Assembly: GCA_035651455.1 (NCBI GenBank) | Contig: DASRFR010000047.1 | Coordinates: 996,115 to 1,060,114, forward strand | Direction of reading: 5' to 3' | DNA length: 64,000 nt | Source: DASRFR01 sp035651455 | Lineage (GTDB): Bacteria > Acidobacteriota > Terriglobia > Terriglobales > Acidobacteriaceae | Shown: in pieces, positions 24,760-33,499 of the stretch | Layout of the letters: the number at the start of each line of letters is the position of its first letter | Numbering within the stretch: position 1 is the stretch's first letter | The notes under the pieces: model-generated | The model's input: the letters and a program-made list of their open reading frames with translations, nothing else | The model's database searches: none | What the model was told of the DNA's origin: nothing | Position numbers and translations under genes: made by a program

Positions 24760-26973
24760 GTGAACCCTTTGGATCACATTCGTGTCTCCCGCCGCAAGTT
24801 TTTGAGCACTGCCTCCGGGTTTGTGCTGCTGGCGCACACACCCAAGTCATTGCTCAATGCTCTTGCTCAACACGAACCGACATTCAACGCAAAAAGTGAT
24901 CGCGAGCAAGTGTCCACCATCGAAGTCGACACATCGAAGATTGCAAACTCCTTCGATCCCGACCAGTCGCTCGGCAGTTCGATGGACATACTTCCGGAAG
25001 GTGTCGTCGATAAGATTTACACGCAGCCTGTGATTGAGCAGTGCCTCTCCGCAGGATGGGGGCCCATCACCTATCGTCAGAATACTGAATTGCAAATTGC
25101 CGCCTGGCATTGGAACCCGAACGGGACATGGAGCGATCCCGCTCACCAGAGAGGGTATTTCACCGGGAGCGCCAGGCCCTCTGACTTCATCCGTCACTCT
25201 CAGGTTTATCCTTTGCCGCACCGCGGCCAGACCCATGACGGGGCAGCCGGCGTGCGCGGCTATTCCCGGCTTACCGATGGCAACCCGAGCACCTACTGGA
25301 AAAGCAATCCCTACCTGAGTGCGAGATACACGGGAGAAGACGACTCACTCCATCCGCAGTGGGTCATCGTTGATTTGGGCGCGATTGAGAAGATAAACGT
25401 TGTGCGGATCGCCTGGGCAGCACCTTTCGCCCGGAGCTACGAAATCCAATACTGGTCTGGCGAGGATGCCATGACCAAAGCCACCGCCGGAAGCTGGATT
25501 ACTTTCGCTGGCGGCACGATTAACAACGCGGACGGTGGAACTGTTACACTCACCGTCGCCCCCGCACCGTTATCTGTCAGGTTTATTCGAATCTGGATGA
25601 CGGCGTCCTCTAACACTGGGGGGGATCACGACAAGGAGGATCCGCGCAGTTCGCTCGGCTATGCGATTCATGAAATCTCTGCCGGGACTTTCTCCAGTGA
25701 CAGTGATTTCGTCGACCTGGTACGCCACTCACCTGACTCGAACCAGACGGTCACTTATTGTTCGTCCACCGATCCCTGGCACTCCTCCTCCGATCTTGAC
25801 GTTCACGGCGGTGATCAAACCGGTTTCGATCTTTTCTTTACGGGTGGAATCACAAACAAGCTGCCGGCCTTGATTCCGATTGCCATGCTGTTCGGAACTC
25901 CTGATGATGCTGCTGCGCAGATCGCGTACCTGAAGGCTCGCAATTATCCGATCTCGTTTGTGGAAATGGGCGAGGAGCCCGACGGCCAATACATGCTGCC
26001 CGAAGACTATGGCGCCCTTTATCTGCAGTTCGCGGACGCGTTGCACCGCGTTGATCCGAAGCTAAAGTTAGGTGGCCCCGTTTTTACTGGATTGAATGAC
26101 GATCTCAAAGTCTGGCCTGATTCACAGGGGCGCACCTCGTGGCTGGGTCGCTTTCTCGAGTATCTGAAAGCTCACAACCGGCTTTTCGAGTTGGCATTCA
26201 TGTCGTTTGAGCACTATCCGTTCCCGCCCTGCGAAATCACGTGGTCCGACCTTTACCGTGAACCTGATCTGACCCGAAAGATTCTTCAAACCTGGCGGGA
26301 GGACGGCCTGCCGGCGAACGTTCCCATGATGAACACCGAGAGCAATGTGACTTACGCGTTGGCTCTACCGATGACGGAGATCTTTTCAGCCTTGTGGCTG
26401 GCCGACAGCGTGGGAGCGTTTCTAACTGAGGGAGGTTACGCCTACTATCACTCGCCGATCCAGCCAGAGCCACTGCGTTCCGGCTGCCACGGCTGGACCA
26501 CCTATGGAAATTTCGTGGCGGATGAGCAGCTGAAGATTCGCGCGTACACGGCTCAGTACTTCGCCGGCCGGCTAATCAACCTCGAATGGGTGAAACATGG
26601 AGCCGGCGTTCACCGCCTTGTCCGCGGCTCCTGCACTCTCGCCGACGGCGATGGCCATCTACTCGTGAGCGTGTATCCGGTTCAACAACCCAGCGGTGAA
26701 TGGTCGCTACTTCTGGTAAACAAAGATCAGTTCAATGCGCATCGCGTGCGGGTCAGCTTTGTGGGGTCGGCTTCGGATCAGCCCCGTAGCTTCTCAGGCC
26801 CTGTCACGATGGTGGCGTTCGGCAGCGCGCAGTACCAATGGCAGGCACAGGAGGCGAACAGCATTCCCAAGCCAAACGATCCTCCCGTAGTCAGCAGGAG
26901 CCAGGGTGGATCGGCGGCAAGTTTTCTGCTGCCGTGCGCCTCGGTTGTGGTGCTTCGAGGGCGCATCGATTGA
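24760..26973 (+). CDS. Tat-type exported glycosidase-like protein with F5/8 type C domain (paralogue of 5237-7417)
   Basis: A protein of about 737 aa whose N-terminus has an RRKFLSTASGFVLL export signal. It matches the gene at 5237-7417 through most of its length: GWGPITYRQNTELQ, the discoidin-like DGNPSTYWKSNPY and QWVIVDLG, the acid/base-like VEMGEEPDGQYM, the nucleophile-like MMNTESN and the late SFSGPVTMVAFGSAQYQW. The GTG at 24760 has AGG 5 bases upstream and gives a VNPL start resembling the MNPL of the paralogue, so I prefer it to the GTG at 24703. The paralogues use different export signals (Sec-like versus Tat-like). The glycosidase family and substrate are unrecognised. It converges on the RND pump gene. 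Confidence 0.7.
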   Translation: MNPLDHIRVSRRKFLSTASGFVLLAHTPKSLLNALAQHEPTFNAKSDREQVSTIEVDTSKIANSFDPDQSLGSSMDILPEGVVDKIYTQPVIEQCLSAGWGPITYRQNTELQIAAWHWNPNGTWSDPAHQRGYFTGSARPSDFIRHSQVYPLPHRGQTHDGAAGVRGYSRLTDGNPSTYWKSNPYLSARYTGEDDSLHPQWVIVDLGAIEKINVVRIAWAAPFARSYEIQYWSGEDAMTKATAGSWITFAGGTINNADGGTVTLTVAPAPLSVRFIRIWMTASSNTGGDHDKEDPRSSLGYAIHEISAGTFSSDSDFVDLVRHSPDSNQTVTYCSSTDPWHSSSDLDVHGGDQTGFDLFFTGGITNKLPALIPIAMLFGTPDDAAAQIAYLKARNYPISFVEMGEEPDGQYMLPEDYGALYLQFADALHRVDPKLKLGGPVFTGLNDDLKVWPDSQGRTSWLGRFLEYLKAHNRLFELAFMSFEHYPFPPCEITWSDLYREPDLTRKILQTWREDGLPANVPMMNTESNVTYALALPMTEIFSALWLADSVGAFLTEGGYAYYHSPIQPEPLRSGCHGWTTYGNFVADEQLKIRAYTAQYFAGRLINLEWVKHGAGVHRLVRGSCTLADGDGHLLVSVYPVQQPSGEWSLLLVNKDQFNAHRVRVSFVGSASDQPRSFSGPVTMVAFGSAQYQWQAQEANSIPKPNDPPVVSRSQGGSAASFLLPCASVVVLRGRID

Positions 26974-27019
26974 GCGCACACGCCGCCCGTGCGGATCGAG
27001 AGCTCGCAGCCCCGCTGAC

Positions 27020-30000
27020 TTACACGGTCGCTTCTGCCGGCTCCCGGAAATCCGATTCCGATTCGTCTTCAATCGAAATAGGGGCATGCGTTCTGGCCAC
27101 CAGCATGTAAATCGATGGCACCACAAAAAGCGTGAACGCAGTGCCAATGATCATTCCGCTGACCAGCATAATACCGATACTGTTGCGGGCTCCCGCTCCA
27201 GGACCGCTGGCAAACACCAGGGGAAGGTGCCCGAACACCGTGGCCGCAGTGGTCATCAAAATGGGGCGGAGTCGCGTGCCAGAGGCTTCGATGATGGCGT
27301 CCAGCTTCGTCTTACCCGATTCCTGCAGTTGATTGGCGAATTCGACAATCAGAATTCCATTTTTCGCAATCAATCCAACGAGTGTAATCAGTCCGACCTG
27401 GCTGTAAATGTTCAGAGTCGTGAAGCCGAGGAACGAGAACGTAAGCGCCCCGGAAAGCGCCAGGGGCACCGATCCCGCCAGAATGATGAATGGGTCACGG
27501 AAGCTCTCGAATTGCGCCGCCAGCACCAGGTAAATCAGGATTGCCGAGAGCAGGAACGTGCCGAGGAACTTGCTTCCTTCCACCCGCAGCTGACGCGACT
27601 CGCCCGCGTAGTCCACGGTGAAGCCCTGTGGCAAAGTGTTCTTCGCCTCGGTCTCCAAAAACATCAGGGCTTTGTCGAGTGGCACCGAGGGAGGGATGAC
27701 ACCCTGAATCCGCACTGCATTGAGTTGCTGGAACTTGTTGAGCGACCTTGGCTCGGTGGTAGTCGTCATGTGCGCAAACGTCGAGAGCGGCACGAGCTGA
27801 TTGCTCGACCCTTTGACGTAAATCTGCGCGAGCTGGTCCGGGGTCAAGCGATCAACACGCTTCACCTGCGGAATGACCTTGTAGCTACGTCCTTGAATGC
27901 TGAAGCGATTCACGTAGTTTCCGCCCAGCATGGTGGAAAGATCCTCGCCTGCCTCGCTCAGATCCACTCCTTGTGAGCGTAGCTTGTCGCGATCGAATAC
28001 AACTTCGGCCTGCGGCTGATCGAATTTCACGTCGACGTCCGCAAAGATGAACAGTCCGCTTGCCATCGCTTTTTGCACAAGCTGATTGGCAACCTCACTC
28101 ACCTGCTGCGGTTCTGCGGCCGAGTTGATCACAAAGTCGACAGGGAAATTCCCGCCGCCGGGTAGCGGTGGAGGCGTCAGCGGAATAACCCGAATACCGG
28201 GAATCTTGGACAGAGGTCCGGTTGATTCCACGAGCAGTTGTTGCGCGGTCTTCTTGCGCTGACTCCAGGGCTTGGTGACCATACCGCCAAAGCCACCATC
28301 CGGATTGGTGATCTGGAAGATACTCTCGCTCTCCGGGAACGAGTGATAGACGTCATAAACTTCTTTGGTAAACAAATTGGTCTGATCCAGAGTCGAGTTC
28401 GCGGAGGACTGGATCACGCCAAAAACGACGCCCTGGTCCTCAGCCGGCGCCAACTCATGCTGGGAGAACATGTAGAACGGGATCATCAGGACGGCGACGA
28501 TCGCCCACAAAGTGAGCACGACCGGACGGTAGCGAAGAGTTCCGGTTAGCGTTCGACTATATAGACTACGCACCTTCTCGAAATTGCGATTGATGATCCC
28601 GGCAAAGCCGCGTTCGGTGTCTCCAGCTCGCAGCAGTTTCGATCCCATCATGGGGGAGAGAGTAAGCGCGACGATGCCCGAAACGATCACCGCTCCAGCG
28701 AGCGTGAATGCGAACTCGCGGAACAGAGCTCCAGTCAGTCCTCCCTGGATGCCGATGGGCGCGTACACCGCCGCCAGAGTGATGGTCATGGCGATGATCG
28801 GGCCGACGAGTTCACGCGCCGCATCACGGGCTGCAACATACGGCGACTTGCCCAGATGAAGGTGCCGCTCGACGTTCTCGACCATGACAATGGCGTCATC
28901 GACGACCAGACCCACCGAAAGCACGATGGCAAGCAAAGTCAGCAGGTTAATAGTGAAACCTGCGATCAGCATCAGGAAAACAGCGCCGATTAAGGAAATC
29001 GGGATGGCAATGACCGGAATCAGGACCGAGCGGAACGATCCCAGGAACAGGAAGATGACCACCACGACGATAAACAGGGTCTCCGTCAGGGTATGAAGCA
29101 CTTCGTTGATAGCGTCCTGGATGTAGGCAGTCGAATCGTAGGGGACGCCCAGCTTCATGCCGGTCGGCAATTGCTCGCGTATGCCTGGCAGCGCCTCGCG
29201 CACGTGACGGATTACTTCCAGCGAGTTGGCATTGGGCAGTACCCATATGCCCATGAAGGTTGCACTCTCGCCATTGAAGCGGACGTCCTGGTCGTAATTT
29301 TCTGCACCCAGGACAACATCGGCGATCTCACCGAGGCGCACTACGACGCCTTTATCCTGCTTGACAACCAGTTGGCGGAACTCTTCCGGCGAGCGTAAAT
29401 CCGTATTCGCGATCAGGTTTACCGACACCATCGAGCCCTTGGTACTGCCCAGAGCCGAAAGATAGTTGTTGTTCGCGAGCGCGGTGCGCACGTCGGAAGG
29501 AGAGACGCCGCGCGCAGCCATCTGATCCGGCTTCAGCCAGATGCGCATGGCGAAGGTGCGATTGCCCAGAATGTCGGCGCGCTGGACGCCGCTGATCGAG
29601 CTCAGCTTGGGCTGTACGACGCGCGTCAGGTAATCGGTAATCTGGTTCTGGTCGAGATCGGCGGAAGAAAAGCCGATATACATGGCGGCGAACTGCGTGT
29701 CCGCGGTTTCCAGATCGATGACCGGGATCTGCGCATCCGGTGGAAGATCGTTACGCACCTGCGCGACCTTCGCCTGGATTTGAGTGAGAGCCGCGGTCGT
29801 GTCGTAATTGATCTTCAGGTGCACCGTGATGGTGCTAAGCCCTTGTGCGCTGGTCGACTCAATGTAGTCGATGCCATCCGCGCTGGCGATAACCCGCTCG
29901 ATCGGCGTGGTGATAAATCCGCGAACCAGGTCAGCGTTCGCGCCAACGTACACGGTCGAAACCTGTATCACCGCAATATCGCTGCGTGGATACTGGCGAA

Positions 30001-30100
30001 CGCTCAGGGACCGGATCGCCTGCAGGCCCGCAATCAGGATCACCAGGTTGACAACGATCGCGAGAACCGGCCGCTTTACGAAAATGTCGGTGAACTTCAT
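27020..30100 (-). CDS. RND efflux pump, inner-membrane transporter (HAE1 type)
   Basis: A 1026-aa AcrB/MexF-like proton-driven pump. It starts with FVKRPVLAIVVNLVILIAG, has two large periplasmic loops, the proton-relay Asp pair in LSVGLVVDDAIVMVENVERH and the duplicated transmembrane half (LAAQFESFRDPFIILAGSVPLALSGA). The length is normal. The adaptor gene lies 5 bases upstream in the same operon. No TolC-type channel or local TetR/MarR regulator is visible, so the channel must be encoded elsewhere. Drug, solvent or metabolite efflux are all possible. Confidence 0.95.
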   Translation of the reverse strand: MKFTDIFVKRPVLAIVVNLVILIAGLQAIRSLSVRQYPRSDIAVIQVSTVYVGANADLVRGFITTPIERVIASADGIDYIESTSAQGLSTITVHLKINYDTTAALTQIQAKVAQVRNDLPPDAQIPVIDLETADTQFAAMYIGFSSADLDQNQITDYLTRVVQPKLSSISGVQRADILGNRTFAMRIWLKPDQMAARGVSPSDVRTALANNNYLSALGSTKGSMVSVNLIANTDLRSPEEFRQLVVKQDKGVVVRLGEIADVVLGAENYDQDVRFNGESATFMGIWVLPNANSLEVIRHVREALPGIREQLPTGMKLGVPYDSTAYIQDAINEVLHTLTETLFIVVVVIFLFLGSFRSVLIPVIAIPISLIGAVFLMLIAGFTINLLTLLAIVLSVGLVVDDAIVMVENVERHLHLGKSPYVAARDAARELVGPIIAMTITLAAVYAPIGIQGGLTGALFREFAFTLAGAVIVSGIVALTLSPMMGSKLLRAGDTERGFAGIINRNFEKVRSLYSRTLTGTLRYRPVVLTLWAIVAVLMIPFYMFSQHELAPAEDQGVVFGVIQSSANSTLDQTNLFTKEVYDVYHSFPESESIFQITNPDGGFGGMVTKPWSQRKKTAQQLLVESTGPLSKIPGIRVIPLTPPPLPGGGNFPVDFVINSAAEPQQVSEVANQLVQKAMASGLFIFADVDVKFDQPQAEVVFDRDKLRSQGVDLSEAGEDLSTMLGGNYVNRFSIQGRSYKVIPQVKRVDRLTPDQLAQIYVKGSSNQLVPLSTFAHMTTTTEPRSLNKFQQLNAVRIQGVIPPSVPLDKALMFLETEAKNTLPQGFTVDYAGESRQLRVEGSKFLGTFLLSAILIYLVLAAQFESFRDPFIILAGSVPLALSGALTFSFLGFTTLNIYSQVGLITLVGLIAKNGILIVEFANQLQESGKTKLDAIIEASGTRLRPILMTTAATVFGHLPLVFASGPGAGARNSIGIMLVSGMIIGTAFTLFVVPSIYMLVARTHAPISIEDESESDFREPAEATV

Positions 30101-30105
30101 GACTC

Positions 30106-31233
30106 TTAGCTGTCCTCAGGCTTGGGATGCGGGTTGTTGTCTGGCTGCACCTTGTTGTTAATCTGAACCGCAGCACCGTTACGCAGCTTGAAAACGCCAG
30201 ACGTCACAATCTCATCGCCCGGATTGATGCCAGAAGCGATCCCCACCTGATCACCGCGGGATCCAACGAGCTTCACCACCTGTTGGCGGACACCACGGTA
30301 CGCATTGCCCTTCGGGTCTTTGAGCTCCGTCACCACAAAGACTGAATCCCCGTAGGGCGCGTAATTGATAGCGGATGCCGGCAGAGGAATCACCTGCTGT
30401 GTCGCGCCCATAGCTAGCGATACTTGAACGAACATGCCCGGGCGCAACTTGTTTTGCGGATTCGGCAGCGTCGCCTGCACCTGAAGGTTCCGGGTGGATT
30501 CATTCACGACGGAATCGAGCGCGGTGACCCGGCCGGAAAACTGAAGTCCGGGTAGATCGTCGCTGGAAATGCGTAGGCTACGCCCGAGTGCGAGCTGGGC
30601 TGTTGCCTGTTGTGGCACGCCAAAGTTCACGTAGATCGGGTTCAGCGACTGCAGAGGAACAATGGCTTCGCCGGCCGCAAGGTATTGGCCGAGGTTGATC
30701 TGGCGAATACCAAGAACTCCGGAAAAGGGCGCGCGGATGGTTTTACGGGCGATAGTGGCACGGATTTCGCCCACTTGCCCTTCTGTCACTTTCTGTTGCG
30801 CCGTCACGTTGTCATACTCTGTTTTCGCGATCACACCCTGCTTTACGAGCTGTTGGGTGCGGTCGTAATTTATCGTTGCCAAGTCCCGCTGGGCTTCCAT
30901 AGCAGCGAGTTGCGCACGTTCCTGGCGGGTATCGAGCTCCACCAGCACATCGCCCTTGTTCACCCACTTGCCGGAATCGAAATAGATCTTGTCGACCGTC
31001 CCAGGCAGATCGGCGCTCACGGTCACGCCCTGGATCGCGGCCACGGTGCCAATCACTTCCATGGTGGATGGCCACGTTTCACGTTTCGCCACCAAGGTAG
31101 TAACCGCGGTGGGGGGCGGCTGAAAACTTGCTCCCTGCGCGATCGCGGTCTGAATCTGGCGGAATTTTATGAATCCCAGACTCCCCAGTACCACCGCCAC
31201 TATCGCCAGCATGAATAACGTTCGCTTCAACAT
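30106..31233 (-). CDS. RND efflux periplasmic adaptor (membrane fusion protein)
   Basis: A 375-aa adaptor with a single N-terminal hydrophobic anchor (TLFMLAIVAVVLGSLGFI), a lipoyl-like half (VSADLPGTVDKIYFDSGKWVNKGDVLVELD), an alpha-helical hairpin, the second lipoyl half (TIRAPFSGVLGIRQINLGQYL) and a beta-barrel (RPGMFVQVSL). It links the inner-membrane pump encoded immediately downstream to an outer-membrane channel. It is the first gene of the two-gene operon; the promoter should lie in the 724-base region upstream. Confidence 0.94.
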   Translation of the reverse strand: MLKRTLFMLAIVAVVLGSLGFIKFRQIQTAIAQGASFQPPPTAVTTLVAKRETWPSTMEVIGTVAAIQGVTVSADLPGTVDKIYFDSGKWVNKGDVLVELDTRQERAQLAAMEAQRDLATINYDRTQQLVKQGVIAKTEYDNVTAQQKVTEGQVGEIRATIARKTIRAPFSGVLGIRQINLGQYLAAGEAIVPLQSLNPIYVNFGVPQQATAQLALGRSLRISSDDLPGLQFSGRVTALDSVVNESTRNLQVQATLPNPQNKLRPGMFVQVSLAMGATQQVIPLPASAINYAPYGDSVFVVTELKDPKGNAYRGVRQQVVKLVGSRGDQVGIASGINPGDEIVTSGVFKLRNGAAVQINNKVQPDNNPHPKPEDS

Positions 31234-31957
31234 AAATTCCGATTCAACCTCCTAACCAACACAGTCTAAGCACGTAGCGCATCAGCCAGGAAAGGCCCGT
31301 CCGATATAAGATTGTCGCTACTGTGAATTGGATTCAGAGCCAGGAGACATTGTGGTATACGCCGGCAGCGCGCCACTGAATCCCGCCGAGAATGCTGCTC
31401 CACATGGGCGGGGAATAACGCCTGACGAAACAGTGGCTTTGCGACACTAACGCGTGTGGCAATCGTGCATGCCGGATACCTGCTCAGCACCACCGCACCA
31501 GGGTTTTCGGCGTGGGCGTCCGTCCAAGAACTCACAATAAAGATAACAGACCAGCAGGCCGCGATGTTACGGGCGTAGTGCCGCGGCCGCGCTCTTAACA
31601 TCGTAACATCGACTGTTATTGTACCGGGGTGGGCGTGCTCAGCCCGAAATGTTGATACTGCCCCGAGTACGCAATAATGCACTTGCTTTGCAGCTGTCAC
31701 CGATTCTGCTCAATTCCTTAGGTTTTTACAGCGAACCGCCACCTGTACGACGAACAGGAAGGGATAATTCGACAAGAGCACAGGGGAATTTTGTGGAACC
31801 TGCCGGGTGCGTATTTTTGCCGGGGTGAGACTGGGCAGGAACAGACTTCTAGCTCATTGTCTTCGCCAGTCCGGGGGGTGGTTAATGCGAGTTTACGGAA
31901 GTAGGACTGGGGATAACCCTCTGAAGCACCAGAATTCGTCAATGGCGAGGGCTGGTC
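31234..31957. other. Non-coding interval with an inverted repeat
   Basis: No convincing gene is seen in these 724 bases between the RND operon and the kinase-like gene. The open frames present have biased, non-protein-like composition. The interval contains perfect 10-base inverted repeats CGATGTTACG (31562-31571) and CGTAACATCG (31602-31611), with an extra overlapping direct copy of TAACATCG beside the second arm. This may be the regulatory site of the RND operon, whose start is about 330 bases away. Confidence 0.5.
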
Positions 31958-32800
31958 CTAGTAGAGGACCTCGGTTTCTCCTTTATCGGCGACGAGCTTT
32001 TCGAAGTGCGACACGATCTTGTCCCGCCTCGCCATTACGGCCTTGACCTCATCTTTTGTAAGATAAGGTTTACTCTTCTGTGCCAATTCATTCCCGTCCA
32101 GGGTCTTCAATTTCGCAAGAAGCTGACGATCGCAGCGCACAAGTTCTTTCGCGTCGCGCAGATCATTAAACCGCCGAAAGGCACGAGTGAAATCGATCCT
32201 CCAGAGTTTCCAGTTTTCACCGATCAGAACATTCGTGAGGTTGGGATCATTGTCGTACACCAGTTCATCGAAGACCCGGATTCGGTACATTTGCTGGTTC
32301 CATTTGTCCATTGCGTCTGGCGGAATTGGAATCTTATTTGCTACTCGTTCGGCTTCATCCATCTTGACCGGCAACCACCAACTGAGCGAACCCGTGGTGC
32401 CTTGCCATTTGCGTTCGACGTAGACCGGCAGGAGGTCCTGCAAGCCAATCAACTCGGCCAGTTCGTACGCGGCAATGTTGTACTTGTAGGAGTCCACAAA
32501 GTTAACCTCAGTGCGGCCATTTTGCAGCGCCAACATGGGCTTGTGTTCCTCAATGCCCTGGAAGGAGGCGTCGTGAGTGATGGTTCCGTCACTCAGGGTA
32601 AGCCGCGTTGTATGGGTGACACCTTTCTTGGATTCCTTAAAATTAACCACCTTCGCAGTTCGGAGAAAGACTTTGATTTGGTCATTCGTCAGACTGGCCG
32701 CTGGATCGGTCGCGGCAACGTTAGGCTGCTGGGCGGCAGTTGTCACAGCCAAAGCCAAGCAGCCTGCGAGAATGAGCGTTCGCTGACCCACTGTTTGCAT
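31958..32800 (-). CDS. Secreted atypical-kinase-like protein, copy 1
   Basis: A 280-aa protein with signal peptide (about residues 1-23, TLILAGCLALAVTTAAQ). The mature part has a beta-hairpin region (TRLTLSDGTITHDASFQ, 65-81), a helix resembling kinase helix C (YKYNIAAYELAELIGL, 105-120) and LPVYVER. A catalytic-loop-like DPNLTN (Asp185, Asn187, Asn190) is followed by LWRIDFTRAF with Asp203. The D-x-N-x-x-N then I-D-F order mirrors the catalytic and metal-binding motifs of PI3/4-kinases and HipA/CotH/Fam20-type kinases. This is motif similarity, not proof of activity; the ATP-binding lysine is not certain. GGGAGG lies 7 bases before the ATG. A close paralogue is at 37811. Confidence 0.6.
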   Translation of the reverse strand: MQTVGQRTLILAGCLALAVTTAAQQPNVAATDPAASLTNDQIKVFLRTAKVVNFKESKKGVTHTTRLTLSDGTITHDASFQGIEEHKPMLALQNGRTEVNFVDSYKYNIAAYELAELIGLQDLLPVYVERKWQGTTGSLSWWLPVKMDEAERVANKIPIPPDAMDKWNQQMYRIRVFDELVYDNDPNLTNVLIGENWKLWRIDFTRAFRRFNDLRDAKELVRCDRQLLAKLKTLDGNELAQKSKPYLTKDEVKAVMARRDKIVSHFEKLVADKGETEVLY

Positions 32801-32989
32801 AGCGTGACCTCCCGATGCGAAGTCTGCAATCCAAGGTTCTCGAGGCAGTTGCGAGCGAGAGCGCGCGGTCGCACCTGCAGCAATCGGAACGGCCGAATAT
32901 CAAACATGAACGGGCCCGCGGAGAAGGACACGCGCTTGCGCGGGGGCCAAACGCGCACAACTGGTCACTGCACAACTGGCACCACAAGA

Positions 32990-33331
32990 TTATCGGGGCA
33001 TTCGCAAATCAACTCGGGTCGCGTGAAAAACGCCTTTGCTATCAGATTGGCCCAGCACGATGACGAACGATCCATCCTTGAACTCGCTTTGGTCGGCGGG
33101 TTTTCCCTGCTTGGTCCACGCCGTCGAACTGTCGTACTGAATTCGTCTGTCGGTCTGGTCCATGTTTTTCCGTCCGCCGCGGACATCCAGGGTTGAATTG
33201 TCTTTATTGATGCGAACAATGTGCCCCTGCCACCGCTCCTCTTTTGTTTTGCTGCCCGCCATCGAGTCTGTCTGAGCGAGGATCCCCACCGTCAAGAGTA
33301 GGACAGTGATTAAAATCATTGATCTTTTCAT
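32990..33331 (-). CDS. Small secreted beta-rich protein (DUF5666-like), copy 1
   Basis: A 113-aa protein with signal peptide (MKRSMILITVLLLTVGILAQ) and a compact beta-rich domain: RWQGHIVRINKDNSTLDVRG, a conserved YDSSTAWT and FVIVLGQSDSKGVFHATRV. The pattern (G-x-I near the start, a tracked value, then an A-x-x-V/I end) recalls the small OB-like DUF5666 domain. GGAGG lies 5 bases before the ATG at 33331, which beats the ATG 12 bases earlier. It is preceded by a good promoter and lies upstream of kinase-like copy 1 on the same strand. A paralogue is at 38803. Function unknown. Confidence 0.62.
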   Translation of the reverse strand: MKRSMILITVLLLTVGILAQTDSMAGSKTKEERWQGHIVRINKDNSTLDVRGGRKNMDQTDRRIQYDSSTAWTKQGKPADQSEFKDGSFVIVLGQSDSKGVFHATRVDLRMPR

Positions 33332-33415
33332 TGTGTCCTCCATGCCTTGGGCCGACTTTCAAAAGTGTTAGCAATGGACGCTGTGAACCAGGTTCGCGTC
33401 TTGATGCCGCGAGAG

Positions 33416-33444
33416 AGCATAGCTTGGGCCTCCCATAGTGTAAA
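33416..33444 (-). promoter_or_regulatory. Promoter of the small-protein/kinase-like unit
   Basis: On the minus strand TTTACA and TATGCT are 17 bases apart, about 77 bases upstream of the gene at 33331. The boxes and part of the spacer (GGCC-n-A-n-AGC) are repeated at 37683-37712. Confidence 0.6.
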
Positions 33445-33499
33445 GCCCGTTCTTAAGTTTTCATGCAAGCACTGGTCACGAACTTCGCCGCAAAATAGA

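Noticed and set aside
26906..27976. 356-codon open frame overlapping the end of the glycosidase-like gene and antisense to the RND pump
   Set aside because: Low-complexity Arg/His/Gln-rich translation; both overlapped genes are well supported.
31266..31700. 144-codon minus-strand open frame in the interval upstream of the RND operon
   Set aside because: No domain, membrane segment or good ribosome binding site, and it spans the inverted repeat; more likely non-coding.
32006..33196. 396-codon open frame antisense to kinase-like copy 1 and the small protein gene
   Set aside because: The minus-strand genes have signal peptides, ribosome binding sites and paralogues; the antisense translation has none.
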